Below, one piece after another: positions 1 to 5,934 of a stretch of 5,934 nt of DNA (its first letter is position 1; each line of letters opens with the position of its first letter). The stretch lies in the NCBI GenBank assembly GCA_905182935.1, contig CAJJDL010000061.1, positions 1-5,934 of the forward strand, written 5' to 3'. The stretch is from an uncultured Nitrospinaceae bacterium (lineage in GTDB: Bacteria > Nitrospinota > Nitrospinia > Nitrospinales > VA-1). The translations under genes were made by a program, and so were the position numbers. The notes under the pieces were generated by a model. It had not been told where the DNA came from and ran no database searches. It was given only the letters and a program-made list of their open reading frames with translations.

Positions 1-501
1 AACTATGATAACTTCATAGGAAAAACAGCTCAAAAAAATAACCTAGAGGCAGATGGTTTGGTTTTTTTTCGCGAACACCGCATTCGTTTTCAACAGGAAT
101 TCGCAAGAAAAACACGCGGGTTGCCAATATCTATAGATAAACGTTTAGACCTATTTTGCGAAAAGCTTGAAACTTTGCTCGATTTGAAAGATGAAAAACC
201 AGCTCTGCTCCACGGGGACTTGTGGTCAGGGAACTATTTCGCTAGCCATGATCAAGTGCCTTATATTTTTGACCCGGCAGTTTATTTTGGATTAAGGGAA
301 GCTGACCTTGCAATGACCGAGATGTTTGGAAGACTACCAGAGGAGTTCTACAGTGCGTATCATGAAGTTTTCCCTACACAACCAGGGTATACCAAACGTA
401 AAGATATATATAACCTCTATCATCTTCTCAATCATTACAATTTATTTGGAGGGTCTTATCTTGAACAGGCGGATCAAACGGTGAGATGTTTTTTAGATTG
501 A
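1..501 (+). CDS. Fructosamine/ketosamine-3-kinase family protein, C-terminal part (5' end outside window)
   Basis: The reading frame is open from the first base of the window and gives the last 166 residues of a protein, so the start lies upstream. A TTG at position 58 is only an internal codon: in-frame sequence before it (NYDNFIGKT) already matches the family. The fragment carries the family's catalytic loop HGDLWSGN at visible residues 71-78, with Asp73 as the expected catalytic base. It also has the metal-binding DPAVYFG stretch at 91-97, followed by READLAMTEMFG. The tail YHLLNHYNLFGGSYL is the normal family ending, so the 3' end is intact. Family members are about 290 residues, so roughly 120 are missing. 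The family phosphorylates sugar moieties attached to protein amines (fructosamines, ribulosamines), which destabilises them and repairs glycation; the location is cytosolic. The gene converges on the next one with a 32-base gap and has no visible link to the oxidoreductase operon. Family assignment is confident; the exact substrate is not. Confidence 0.9.
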   Translation, partial: NYDNFIGKTAQKNNLEADGLVFFREHRIRFQQEFARKTRGLPISIDKRLDLFCEKLETLLDLKDEKPALLHGDLWSGNYFASHDQVPYIFDPAVYFGLREADLAMTEMFGRLPEEFYSAYHEVFPTQPGYTKRKDIYNLYHLLNHYNLFGGSYLEQADQTVRCFLD

Positions 502-533
502 TAAATAATTTTTTATAACTCAAGAACAAACAA

Positions 534-1295
534 CTAAAAACCTCCTCCAATTTTACGCATAAATGTTCTTAATTCCTGTTGAGTAATTTGATCAAACTGA
601 TCCATTTCATTGTTTAAGGTAGTTAGAACCGGTCGGCCGATACTGCTTTCCAACGCTGAAGCAATACTAACAATTATACGTGACCCATAACGTTCTACTA
701 GATCGTAATCCTCAACCGCAGCAAATAATTCTTCTGGGTCCATTGTCATCGCCCATGCCTGAACCACCGAAACCTGATTCGACTCGCGAAATTGGAGCGA
801 CTCAACTGCCTCCATATATTCTTCCGCGCCCATTTTACCCGCTTCAAATTTTTCAATGAGTTGTTTTAAATTAAGATTCTCAGCGCCTTCTTCACTACCA
901 AGGATGTATTCCAAAAATTTAGGCTGCAGTTTTTTCATTTCATCACTATTCCAGGGACTCGTGAAATCTTTATTGGTCGATGACGAGCTTTTTGTTTCTC
1001 TCTCAATTTTCCCAATACACGTTTGACAACGCCCTCCTGAATCACAACTAAAATTTGAACCACAACTGCACGATGAAAGACACGTTTGTATAGCCAATGA
1101 AAGTGCTTCGTCTCTAAGCCCTAATACTATTCGCAATCCTAGGCGAAGAGGATTTGCCCTACCCACAGCTATCCAGTTCACACAGGATGAACAATAGATT
1201 CTGTAGCTTTTTTCTCCCTCTCCAGGACCTAACACGGGAGTGTAAGCATCCTTACATAGCACACAATTTATTTCACGATCTATAGTTTTCGTCAT
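534..1295 (-). CDS. Hypothetical cysteine-rich protein with N-terminal zinc-ribbon-like pair and second Cys cluster
   Basis: I do not recognise this 253-residue protein. The ATG at 1293-1295 is preceded by AGAGAG seven bases upstream, a weak but usable ribosome binding site. The N-terminus has two CxxC knuckles (Cys11/14 and Cys35/38) 20 residues apart, the shape of a zinc ribbon. Residues 49-71 form a predicted amphipathic helix. A second dense cluster follows: Cys72, 76, 78, 84, 90 and 93, which could bind zinc or an Fe-S cluster. A Ser/Thr-rich linker (about 101-113) leads to an acidic, mostly helical domain (about 117-253) without cysteines that ends in GGGF. No signal peptide or clear membrane segment is visible. 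It lies on the same strand as the oxidoreductase operon and about 100 bases past its terminator, so it probably has its own promoter or depends on read-through. A candidate TTGATA with a poor CAGAAT -10 lies about 50-80 bases upstream but is not convincing. The gene is likely real because of its length, start context and ordered cysteine spacing; its function is unknown. Confidence 0.75.
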   Translation of the reverse strand: MTKTIDREINCVLCKDAYTPVLGPGEGEKSYRIYCSSCVNWIAVGRANPLRLGLRIVLGLRDEALSLAIQTCLSSCSCGSNFSCDSGGRCQTCIGKIERETKSSSSTNKDFTSPWNSDEMKKLQPKFLEYILGSEEGAENLNLKQLIEKFEAGKMGAEEYMEAVESLQFRESNQVSVVQAWAMTMDPEELFAAVEDYDLVERYGSRIIVSIASALESSIGRPVLTTLNNEMDQFDQITQQELRTFMRKIGGGF

Positions 1296-1390
1296 GGTGC
1301 AACTCTCTATTTTTTAATTTTTTTAAAAAATATTAAAATTTTATCTAATAAACATTCTGCCAATCTATAAAAAATTTATCAACAAGGCCA

Positions 1391-1429
1391 TTTTAAATAA
1401 AAAATGCCCATGGCATATATGCCATGGGC
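1391..1429 (-). terminator. Rho-independent terminator of the oxidoreductase operon
   Basis: Positions 1406-1429 form a perfect 24-base palindrome (half-site GCCCATGGCATA). As RNA it gives a stem of about 10 base pairs with a small AU loop. On the minus strand it is followed by A and then six Ts (complement of 1399-1404), with more T just beyond. It starts 19 bases after the delta-subunit stop codon (1449-1451). The plus-strand side lacks a T tract, so it works in one direction only. It separates the five-gene operon from the downstream cysteine-rich gene. Confidence 0.92.
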
Positions 1430-1448
1430 TGTATTCACATTAATCGAC

Positions 1449-1730
1449 TTATCCAGCGTAAGCTTGTCCAAGGCCAGCGGTTTCTGCTTCGTCAGCTCCC
1501 ATAATTACCTTGCCAGTTGTGGCATCAACAGGAAACATGGTGATCGCATTGTGTGTGCTACAAACCACTTTACACAAATCACAACCTTTACAGCGTGGCT
1601 CAATGACTATGGCCTTATTAGTGTTTTGGTCCATCATTATAGTGTCTGACTCAGGACAGTACATTATGCACAATCGGCAACCCTTATCTGCGATACACTT
1701 ATTATTATCTACCCACGCTATGTTATACAC
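1449..1730 (-). CDS. 2-oxoacid:ferredoxin oxidoreductase, delta subunit (2x[4Fe-4S] ferredoxin-like)
   Basis: A 93-residue ferredoxin-type protein and the last gene of the operon. It has eight cysteines in two groups: Cys12, 18, 21, 25 (the last followed by Pro) and Cys47, 50, 53, 57. By analogy with bacterial ferredoxins, each cluster would take three ligands from one group and the fourth from the other, giving two [4Fe-4S] clusters. The first gap is CX5C rather than the common CX2C, and Cys57 is followed by Ser instead of Pro. The start is a GTG at 1728-1730, chosen because a strong GAGGAG lies nine bases upstream and the frame meets a TAA further upstream without an ATG. The family role is to pass electrons between the catalytic subunits and soluble ferredoxin. 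It lies 62 bases after the gamma gene and is followed by a terminator. The residues after Cys57 (about 60-93) form a short tail that binds no cluster. The symbol is left blank because porD, korD or forD depends on the unresolved substrate. Confidence 0.9.
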   Translation of the reverse strand: MYNIAWVDNNKCIADKGCRLCIMYCPESDTIMMDQNTNKAIVIEPRCKGCDLCKVVCSTHNAITMFPVDATTGKVIMGADEAETAGLGQAYAG

Positions 1731-1739
1731 GCAAAAATT

Positions 1740-1745
1740 CTCCTC
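1740..1745 (-). promoter_or_regulatory. Ribosome binding site deciding the GTG start of the delta subunit
   Basis: The minus strand reads GAGGAG here, nine bases before the GTG at 1728-1730. An ATG overlaps this site just upstream but is out of frame with the ferredoxin, so the site supports the GTG as the true start. Confidence 0.75.
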
Positions 1746-1792
1746 ATCGTTAAATGATTAATTCTTATAGCTAACTTTTAGTTTCAAAATTG

Positions 1793-2479
1793 CTAGACTT
1801 CGATTAACTGTAGGTTATCTTGTTTAGCTGCCCATTCTTCCGCCCGACTATATGACTCTTTGATGCACTCCATATTCGCCTTAATAAGATCATTCTTCTT
1901 GGCGTATTTCTTTTTAATCGCCTCATCAAGAGATGCCGTACCACCGGAAGCTACAAACTTCTTACCAAATCGTTCTTGAAGAGCACCATCCAAAGATTCT
2001 ATGCTCACAACTTTTGTCACACCCGCACACGCACCAATCATTGCCATATTGGTAGAAAGTTCCGTCTTCCCAATATCCAGAGCAAGCTTGGTTGCATCAT
2101 GATTGAAAACCGTAACATTCAGTTTTGCTAAAGTTTCATGATCCTCACTATTTAAAAGGTCAGTGGGCGTATTAATAATAACCATGCCGTTTTCTTGAAT
2201 TCCATCATAGAAGGGTGCCGTGTAGCTTTTCTGCATAGTAATAACCTGCGGATGAAATATCATAATGATATCTGGAAATACTAATTCACCGCGATCATAA
2301 ATGCGTTCTGAGCCAATCCTACAATAACTCTCAGCGGGTGCCATTCTCTTTTCTGCCCCAAAGAATGGATTGGAGATCGAGAACTTACCATCACGATTGG
2401 CCGCCATAGCCAAAAGATGCGCAGCGGTCACTGCTCCCTGTCCTCCCAAACCAGAAATACGAATATTCATCCTTGCCAT
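1793..2479 (-). CDS. 2-oxoacid:ferredoxin oxidoreductase, gamma subunit
   Basis: A 228-residue protein of the pyruvate/ketoisovalerate oxidoreductase gamma (catalytic) domain family. The hallmark glycine loop GLGGQG is at residues 10-15. It is followed by NPFFGAEKRMAP, which matches the conserved segment of the family (usually of the form Y-G-x-E-x-R-G-G), and by DIIMIFHPQV, a Rossmann-like strand typical of the fold. In structurally known relatives the gamma domain packs against the alpha and beta subunits and contributes to coenzyme A binding. Length is at the upper end of the usual 180-230 residues; the last 40 residues are charged (KKKYAKKNDL) and probably a helical extension. The ATG at 2477-2479 is preferred over a second ATG three codons later because AGGAGT lies five bases upstream of it. 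It follows the beta gene by 24 bases, the tightest gap in the operon, consistent with co-translation. Confidence 0.93.
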   Translation of the reverse strand: MARMNIRISGLGGQGAVTAAHLLAMAANRDGKFSISNPFFGAEKRMAPAESYCRIGSERIYDRGELVFPDIIMIFHPQVITMQKSYTAPFYDGIQENGMVIINTPTDLLNSEDHETLAKLNVTVFNHDATKLALDIGKTELSTNMAMIGACAGVTKVVSIESLDGALQERFGKKFVASGGTASLDEAIKKKYAKKNDLIKANMECIKESYSRAEEWAAKQDNLQLIEV

Positions 2480-2503
2480 AGCTTACTCCTATCTATATGT
2501 GAT

Positions 2504-3415
2504 TTAACCCGACTTTGCTGCTTTAGCGGCATCTTTAGCAGATTTTTTTCGAGCCTTAGTTTCAACTTTTATGGAATCAATCAGTTTCTGCGCTTCTTCA
2601 GTAATAAACTCTTTCTGAACAAATCGACCACCTATAGTCTCAGAGTCCTTCATTTCATCCAATCCTTCCATACTCTGTTTCCCAATTTCAAGAATACACG
2701 GAGTATACAGTTGGACAAATGTAGGCCCAATCTCTCTTGCTACATAGACTGCATTTTTAATAGCCTCTTCCACACGATTAGGCTTACTTACGGTCAGCAT
2801 AGCAACATAAGCACACCCTGCTTCTCTCGCAATTTCGGCAAGTCGAACCTTATCGAAGCTTTTACCTTTTGGGGCCATCTTAGCAACAAAGCCTTTTTGC
2901 ATCAGACCACTTTCCTGACCCCCCGTATTCGCATAGAGTTCATTATCAAAACAAATTGTGGTGAATTTTTCCTGACGAAACCAAGATTGCATGGTCATAT
3001 CTAAACCAATATCAACCGTCGCTCCATCACCAGCCAAAACCACTACATCTTTTTCGACGTCTGGGAACCGTGCCTTCAAAGTACGCTTCAAACCAGAAGC
3101 AATTGCATTCTGATTTCCAAAAAGCGAGTGAATGTTCTGAACCGCTACATGAGGAAACACTAGGCTGGTGCAACCAGTAGATCCAACAAAAACAGTGTCC
3201 TCTGGATTGGGCAAGCTAGCAAGAATATAACGAAAAGCAATAGATTCCGGACAGCCCGCACATAAGGAATGCTGCTCAATTAATTCTTTGGACGAACCAA
3301 TATCCTTCCAGCCTCTATCCTGCTTGCCATAAGTTGCACTTTCAACTAGTTCTTGGTACTCAGGCGGCATAATGCTCGCAAATTCCTCACAGAGTTGAAT
3401 TTTTTCTTTGCTCAT
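2504..3415 (-). CDS. 2-oxoacid:ferredoxin oxidoreductase, beta subunit (thiamine diphosphate-binding)
   Basis: A 303-residue catalytic subunit. The thiamine diphosphate/Mg motif begins at GDG (129-131) and continues to Asn158, followed by the family signature NELYANTGGQ (158-167). The [4Fe-4S] ligands expected from related enzymes are visible: Cys52 and Cys55 (CAGCPES), Cys82 (STGC, the equivalent of the usual GIGC) and Cys240 (TPCILEIG, the equivalent of the SPC position in related beta subunits). Two further cysteines (155, 201) are not standard ligands. The protein decarboxylates the 2-oxoacid on thiamine diphosphate and passes electrons to its cluster, or runs the reverse carboxylation. 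Compared with short beta subunits whose first ligand lies about 12 residues in, this one has about 40 extra residues at the N-terminus. It also has a Lys/Ala-rich C-terminal tail (about 283-303). AAAGGGG sits seven bases before the ATG. Pyruvate versus 2-oxoglutarate specificity cannot be read from it. Confidence 0.94.
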   Translation of the reverse strand: MSKEKIQLCEEFASIMPPEYQELVESATYGKQDRGWKDIGSSKELIEQHSLCAGCPESIAFRYILASLPNPEDTVFVGSTGCTSLVFPHVAVQNIHSLFGNQNAIASGLKRTLKARFPDVEKDVVVLAGDGATVDIGLDMTMQSWFRQEKFTTICFDNELYANTGGQESGLMQKGFVAKMAPKGKSFDKVRLAEIAREAGCAYVAMLTVSKPNRVEEAIKNAVYVAREIGPTFVQLYTPCILEIGKQSMEGLDEMKDSETIGGRFVQKEFITEEAQKLIDSIKVETKARKKSAKDAAKAAKSG

Positions 3416-3478
3416 TGGAAAACCCCTTTATATTAGAATTCCTTTTAGGAAATATTATAACTATTAATTCTACCAAGC

Positions 3479-4720
3479 CTAAGGTCGTCTTCTATTAGGA
3501 GATGGCTTGATCCCAAGGTGTACTTTTATTTCTTCTGCAATGACCTCCGAAGGCATAGTCATTCCACCCGCAACATGAGGTCCAGCATAAACCCTCTCGT
3601 TATCAGGAAGAATCGCCTTGACCTCACGCGCCAACCAACCAGCAATATTAAACTCTGGAACAAATATATGTTTAGCATTCTTTGTTGCCTGACGAATCTC
3701 CTCTTTCGGGAATGGACGGATTGTTTTAATTTTCACCAAACCCACCTTGATTCCTTCTTGCTCTAGAAGTCGTATCGCTTCACGACTCTGTGAAACCGCA
3801 GTTCCTGAAGCAACAACTAAGACTTCTCTATCTGTATTAATTTCATCTATTAAACCATCGAGCATCGGAATCGTATGTTTTCGTGAACGCTCAACTGCAG
3901 ACTGAACTTCTTGTTGCCAAGAAGCGTGAGTAGCATAACTGATATAATTAGATTTCATAACAAAAGGATCACGCATCATTCGAATCGGTGCACTTTCCAT
4001 ATCCATAACTGTAACTGGTGATTTATATGGGTCGTAAGGAGTTAAACATAAATCCTCTGAAGGCAATTCTACCGTGTCCTTCGTATGAGTTACGAAAAAA
4101 CCATCACAACAAACCGCAATTGGGACATGCACATCAGGTTGTTCAGCAACAATAAATCCCTTTAAAATGTAATCAAACAGATCCTGTGCTGTTTCCGCAT
4201 GCCAGACCAGCATTCCGGTTTCCAATAGATAGTGTATCTCAAGAGTATCTGGTTGGATACTCAATGGAGAATTGATACCCCGGCAAGTCACACACACTTG
4301 AATTGGCAAACGGGAACCTGCCCACATTGGAAAATTTTCCATAGCTCGTAAAGTACCTGGACCAGCAGTTGTGGTAAACACACGGTGTCCACCAAATGCA
4401 GCCCCCGCACATTGTCCCATTACTGCAAACTCACTCTCTCCACGAAAATACTCATCCAAATACCCTTCTGCATAGAGCTCACCAATCAACGCAGCTGCCT
4501 CACTCTGTGGAGTAATCGGGTAAGCCACTGAAGTACCAACACTAGCTCGTCTAATAGCCTCTTTAATGACTTCACTACCAGTAAAAAATACCGGTTTTTG
4601 CTCCGTGTTATAAAAAATATCGTTAATATCAGTGTAAGTCTGGCCTTTTGCATTCTTCTGCCCTAACTTTACATGTTTTGATGCGATAATTCTTTTTTGT
4701 GTACCAACTGGCTTATTCAT
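3479..4720 (-). CDS. 2-oxoacid:ferredoxin oxidoreductase, alpha subunit
   Basis: A 413-residue protein with the two domains of the family. The N-terminal domain (about 43-270) carries YPITPQS at 67-73, whose Thr contacts the 2-oxoacid carboxylate in characterised relatives. Next come ESEFAVMGQCAGAAFGG (95-111), containing the conserved Glu region that activates thiamine diphosphate, and TTTAGPG (116-122). The second domain (about 295-400) contains VLVVASGTAVSQSREAI and a conserved KIKTIRPFP stretch. Alpha and beta together form the active site. The first 42 or so residues, basic and ahead of the usual family start (TGSEVIKEA), are an extension not seen in short alpha subunits, and the C-terminus ends in a basic NRRRP. 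AGGAGT six bases before the ATG at 4718-4720 supports this start, so the extension is likely translated. It lies 73 bases after the epsilon-like gene and 63 bases before beta. The symbol is left blank because substrate is unresolved. Confidence 0.94.
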   Translation of the reverse strand: MNKPVGTQKRIIASKHVKLGQKNAKGQTYTDINDIFYNTEQKPVFFTGSEVIKEAIRRASVGTSVAYPITPQSEAAALIGELYAEGYLDEYFRGESEFAVMGQCAGAAFGGHRVFTTTAGPGTLRAMENFPMWAGSRLPIQVCVTCRGINSPLSIQPDTLEIHYLLETGMLVWHAETAQDLFDYILKGFIVAEQPDVHVPIAVCCDGFFVTHTKDTVELPSEDLCLTPYDPYKSPVTVMDMESAPIRMMRDPFVMKSNYISYATHASWQQEVQSAVERSRKHTIPMLDGLIDEINTDREVLVVASGTAVSQSREAIRLLEQEGIKVGLVKIKTIRPFPKEEIRQATKNAKHIFVPEFNIAGWLAREVKAILPDNERVYAGPHVAGGMTMPSEVIAEEIKVHLGIKPSPNRRRP

Positions 4721-4793
4721 AAATTTACTCCTAGGTGAAAGAGCATATGTAGATTAGGTTAAATTAAAAACATTTATAAAAAAAAACGGTAAA

Positions 4794-5462
4794 CTATCTT
4801 GCATTTTCGTATTCTTCAACCACAGCGTCCGAGACAACCAAACCGTTCCTGTCCATCTTAAACTGCGTAAAGGATACAGCTTGTGACTTGACACCTTGCG
4901 ACTTTAATTTCTTAACTGCTGCTGTAAGTTTTTTAATTTTCTCTGCACTTGCATCTCGAAATGATAAGCAAGCATCTTCATGCCCTGCCTGAGCACACAT
5001 AGCCATTGTATAACAATTTGTGCCACCTCGGATAATTTTAAGCGCTAAATTAGCTTGATGACAATGAACCCCAACAAAAATACAGGCATCAATTTTGTTA
5101 TGCCAGATAGTCAAATTAGGATGATTCGGGTTGATTTCTACCTCATATTCAATTTTAGGGTATTTGGGACGGTAATCTGCCATAGGAATCAACCGCATAG
5201 GAGCCTCATCTGCTAATTCCTTAATTGCTTGAGCTTTTTCGGCCACATGGTCGTTCCATTTCCAAAGGACTAGTGGTCCTGGAAAAATTGTTGGAACTTT
5301 AGCTTCTAAAATTTTCTTGGCACAATGCTCATATGCCTCTTCCTCTGGAACTATTGTTCCTTCTATATGTGCTTCTCCCGGGTCTGGTAAAATAATCCCC
5401 ATTACAGCTGCCGAAGGCGGAAGAAAAGCCTCTGGACCAGCTAAAACTCTGTAGTCACTCAT
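4794..5462 (-). CDS. 2-oxoacid:ferredoxin oxidoreductase epsilon-like subunit (CO dehydrogenase/acetyl-CoA synthase epsilon-related)
   Basis: A 222-residue protein and the first gene of the operon. Its sequence recalls the CO dehydrogenase/acetyl-CoA synthase epsilon family: an N-terminal segment EHCAKKILEAKVPTIFPGPL (45-64) like the family's small-domain nucleotide-binding start, and a later core IDACIFVGVHCHQANLALKI (124-143) leading to a Cys/His-rich stretch (Cys150, 156, 165; His161). Such proteins are often annotated as a 'carbon monoxide dehydrogenase beta subunit' in nitrite-oxidiser genomes, but no CO dehydrogenase catalytic gene is present here. The operon context makes it the fifth subunit of the oxidoreductase, as in the five-subunit 2-oxoglutarate enzyme of Hydrogenobacter thermophilus. 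Its function in the complex is not established. The cysteines lack a recognisable Fe-S motif. AAGGGA eight bases before the ATG at 5460-5462 supports the start, and a promoter lies about 65 bases upstream. The family call is from memory of sequence patterns, hence moderate confidence. Confidence 0.75.
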   Translation of the reverse strand: MSDYRVLAGPEAFLPPSAAVMGIILPDPGEAHIEGTIVPEEEAYEHCAKKILEAKVPTIFPGPLVLWKWNDHVAEKAQAIKELADEAPMRLIPMADYRPKYPKIEYEVEINPNHPNLTIWHNKIDACIFVGVHCHQANLALKIIRGGTNCYTMAMCAQAGHEDACLSFRDASAEKIKKLTAAVKKLKSQGVKSQAVSFTQFKMDRNGLVVSDAVVEEYENAR

Positions 5463-5527
5463 CCTGTTAATCCCTTAATGATTTACGTGAAAAAGTTATA
5501 TTTACTTTATACTTAAAGAAGGATGAA

Positions 5528-5557
5528 ACTATAACACTTCCCCAGAAATGGTGTCAA
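5528..5557 (-). promoter_or_regulatory. Sigma70-like promoter of the five-gene oxidoreductase operon
   Basis: On the minus strand a perfect -35 box TTGACA (complement of 5552-5557) is followed after 18 bases by TATAGT (complement of 5528-5533), five of six matches to TATAAT. Transcription would start near 5520, giving a leader of about 57 nt before the epsilon-like ATG at 5462. No better candidate is seen in the upstream region. The match is good for an AT-rich background, but start-site data are absent. Confidence 0.7.
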
Positions 5558-5564
5558 ACCATTT
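5546..5564. promoter_or_regulatory. Inverted repeat over the -35 box, possible operator
   Basis: Seven-base arms AAATGGT and ACCATTT flank five bases (GTCAA). The repeat covers the -35 box of the operon promoter, where a bound repressor would block RNA polymerase. Arms of this length arise fairly often by chance in AT-rich DNA, and no regulator gene is nearby, so the role is an inference. Confidence 0.35.
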
Positions 5565-5934
5565 TAACCAAAGAAAATCATCCTGAATACTCTAAACTAA
5601 AGCTTTCACCCATGATACAAAACAAACCTATAACAATTTAATCGCATTTAAACCATATTAAAACAATAGCCTGGGAACAAAATCGATAAACCCTCTCGAT
5701 AGATCAATGGTCTTAGGCCACTCACAAAAGCATCAGTCTCTCAGTTTAAATAACTTAATTAATTATTTTTACCAATGCGGAAACAAAAGATACACCATAC
5801 GTAAAACACAAAAACCACTTCTTACTTCACAATAACTATAGCTATTAATTTTTCGTTATCACTCAAGCAAATTCACTCTTGCATCAAAGTTTATTTCAAT
5901 TCTTATAAAACCTCTGATTTTTTTCTCTTCTTAT
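5565..5934. other. AT-rich non-coding region upstream of the operon promoter
   Basis: These 370 bases hold no supportable gene. On the minus strand all three frames meet a stop within about 13 codons of the right edge, so at most a very short C-terminal end of an upstream gene could be present. The longest ATG-started frame I found by hand is 42 codons on the plus strand (5707-5835), without a ribosome binding site. There is no clear GC-rich hairpin with a T tract and no tRNA-like fold. A short TCGATA direct repeat occurs near 5681-5701. The stretch may hold upstream regulatory sites for the operon, but I see nothing definite. Confidence 0.6.

Noticed and set aside
501..534. AT-only stem between the two converging genes, considered as a shared terminator
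   Set aside because: The stem would consist of A-T pairs only and would be too weak to support.
1404..1761. Two overlapping plus-strand reading frames of 81 and 83 codons
   Set aside because: They lie antisense to the delta ferredoxin gene, whose eight ordered cysteines show it is the real coding frame; their translations resemble nothing.
2417..3004. Plus-strand reading frame of 195 codons
   Set aside because: It is antisense to the beta subunit, which has a full set of thiamine diphosphate and cluster motifs; the translation is Ser/Phe/Cys-rich and has no family resemblance.
3437..3455. Short hairpin (TTCCT/AGGAA, three-base loop) between alpha and beta
   Set aside because: Only five base pairs and no T tract; too weak to call a terminator or attenuator.
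3518..3766. Plus-strand reading frame of 82 codons
   Set aside because: It is antisense to the conserved C-terminal domain of the alpha subunit.
4778..4786. Run of nine A (T on the minus strand) after the epsilon-like stop, considered as a terminator
   Set aside because: No GC-containing stem precedes the T tract, and the next gene continues the same enzyme.
4794..5462. Reading the first operon gene as part of a true CO dehydrogenase
   Set aside because: No CO dehydrogenase or acetyl-CoA synthase catalytic subunit is present, and the neighbours are all oxidoreductase subunits.
5707..5835. Plus-strand reading frame of 42 codons in the non-coding region
   Set aside because: No ribosome binding site precedes the ATG, the composition is unremarkable, and frames this long arise by chance.

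Overview
This AT-rich window (roughly 40% GC by eye) carries one complete five-gene operon for a ferredoxin-dependent 2-oxoacid oxidoreductase (pyruvate or 2-oxoglutarate:ferredoxin oxidoreductase). It is flanked by a truncated sugar-amine kinase gene, an unrecognised cysteine-rich gene and a non-coding stretch. The five-subunit layout, with a small extra subunit resembling the epsilon subunit of CO dehydrogenase/acetyl-CoA synthase, is the type known from Hydrogenobacter thermophilus and from nitrite oxidisers of the Nitrospira and Nitrospina groups, where it serves the reductive TCA cycle under oxygen. Together with the low GC, this suggests a marine Nitrospinota-like bacterium. That assignment is an inference from gene content, not proven by the window.

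Layout: 1-501 (+) is the 3' part of a fructosamine/ketosamine-3-kinase gene cut by the window edge. It converges on 534-1295 (-), a 253-residue hypothetical protein with two cysteine clusters. A strong intrinsic terminator (1391-1429, - strand) then closes the operon, which is transcribed right to left: epsilon-like (4794-5462), alpha (3479-4720), beta (2504-3415), gamma (1793-2479) and delta ferredoxin-like (1449-1730). A sigma70-like promoter with a perfect -35 box lies at 5528-5557. It places the operon's first gene behind a leader of roughly 57 nt and makes the operon look like a self-contained transcription unit. The remaining 5558-5934 holds no convincing gene.

How the genes work together: alpha and beta form the catalytic core, with beta carrying thiamine diphosphate and a [4Fe-4S] cluster. 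Gamma completes the catalytic assembly, and delta carries two further [4Fe-4S] clusters that exchange electrons with ferredoxin. The epsilon-like protein has no settled biochemical role. The complex would either fix CO2 onto acetyl-CoA or succinyl-CoA using reduced ferredoxin, or run oxidatively. Which 2-oxoacid it uses cannot be decided from this sequence.
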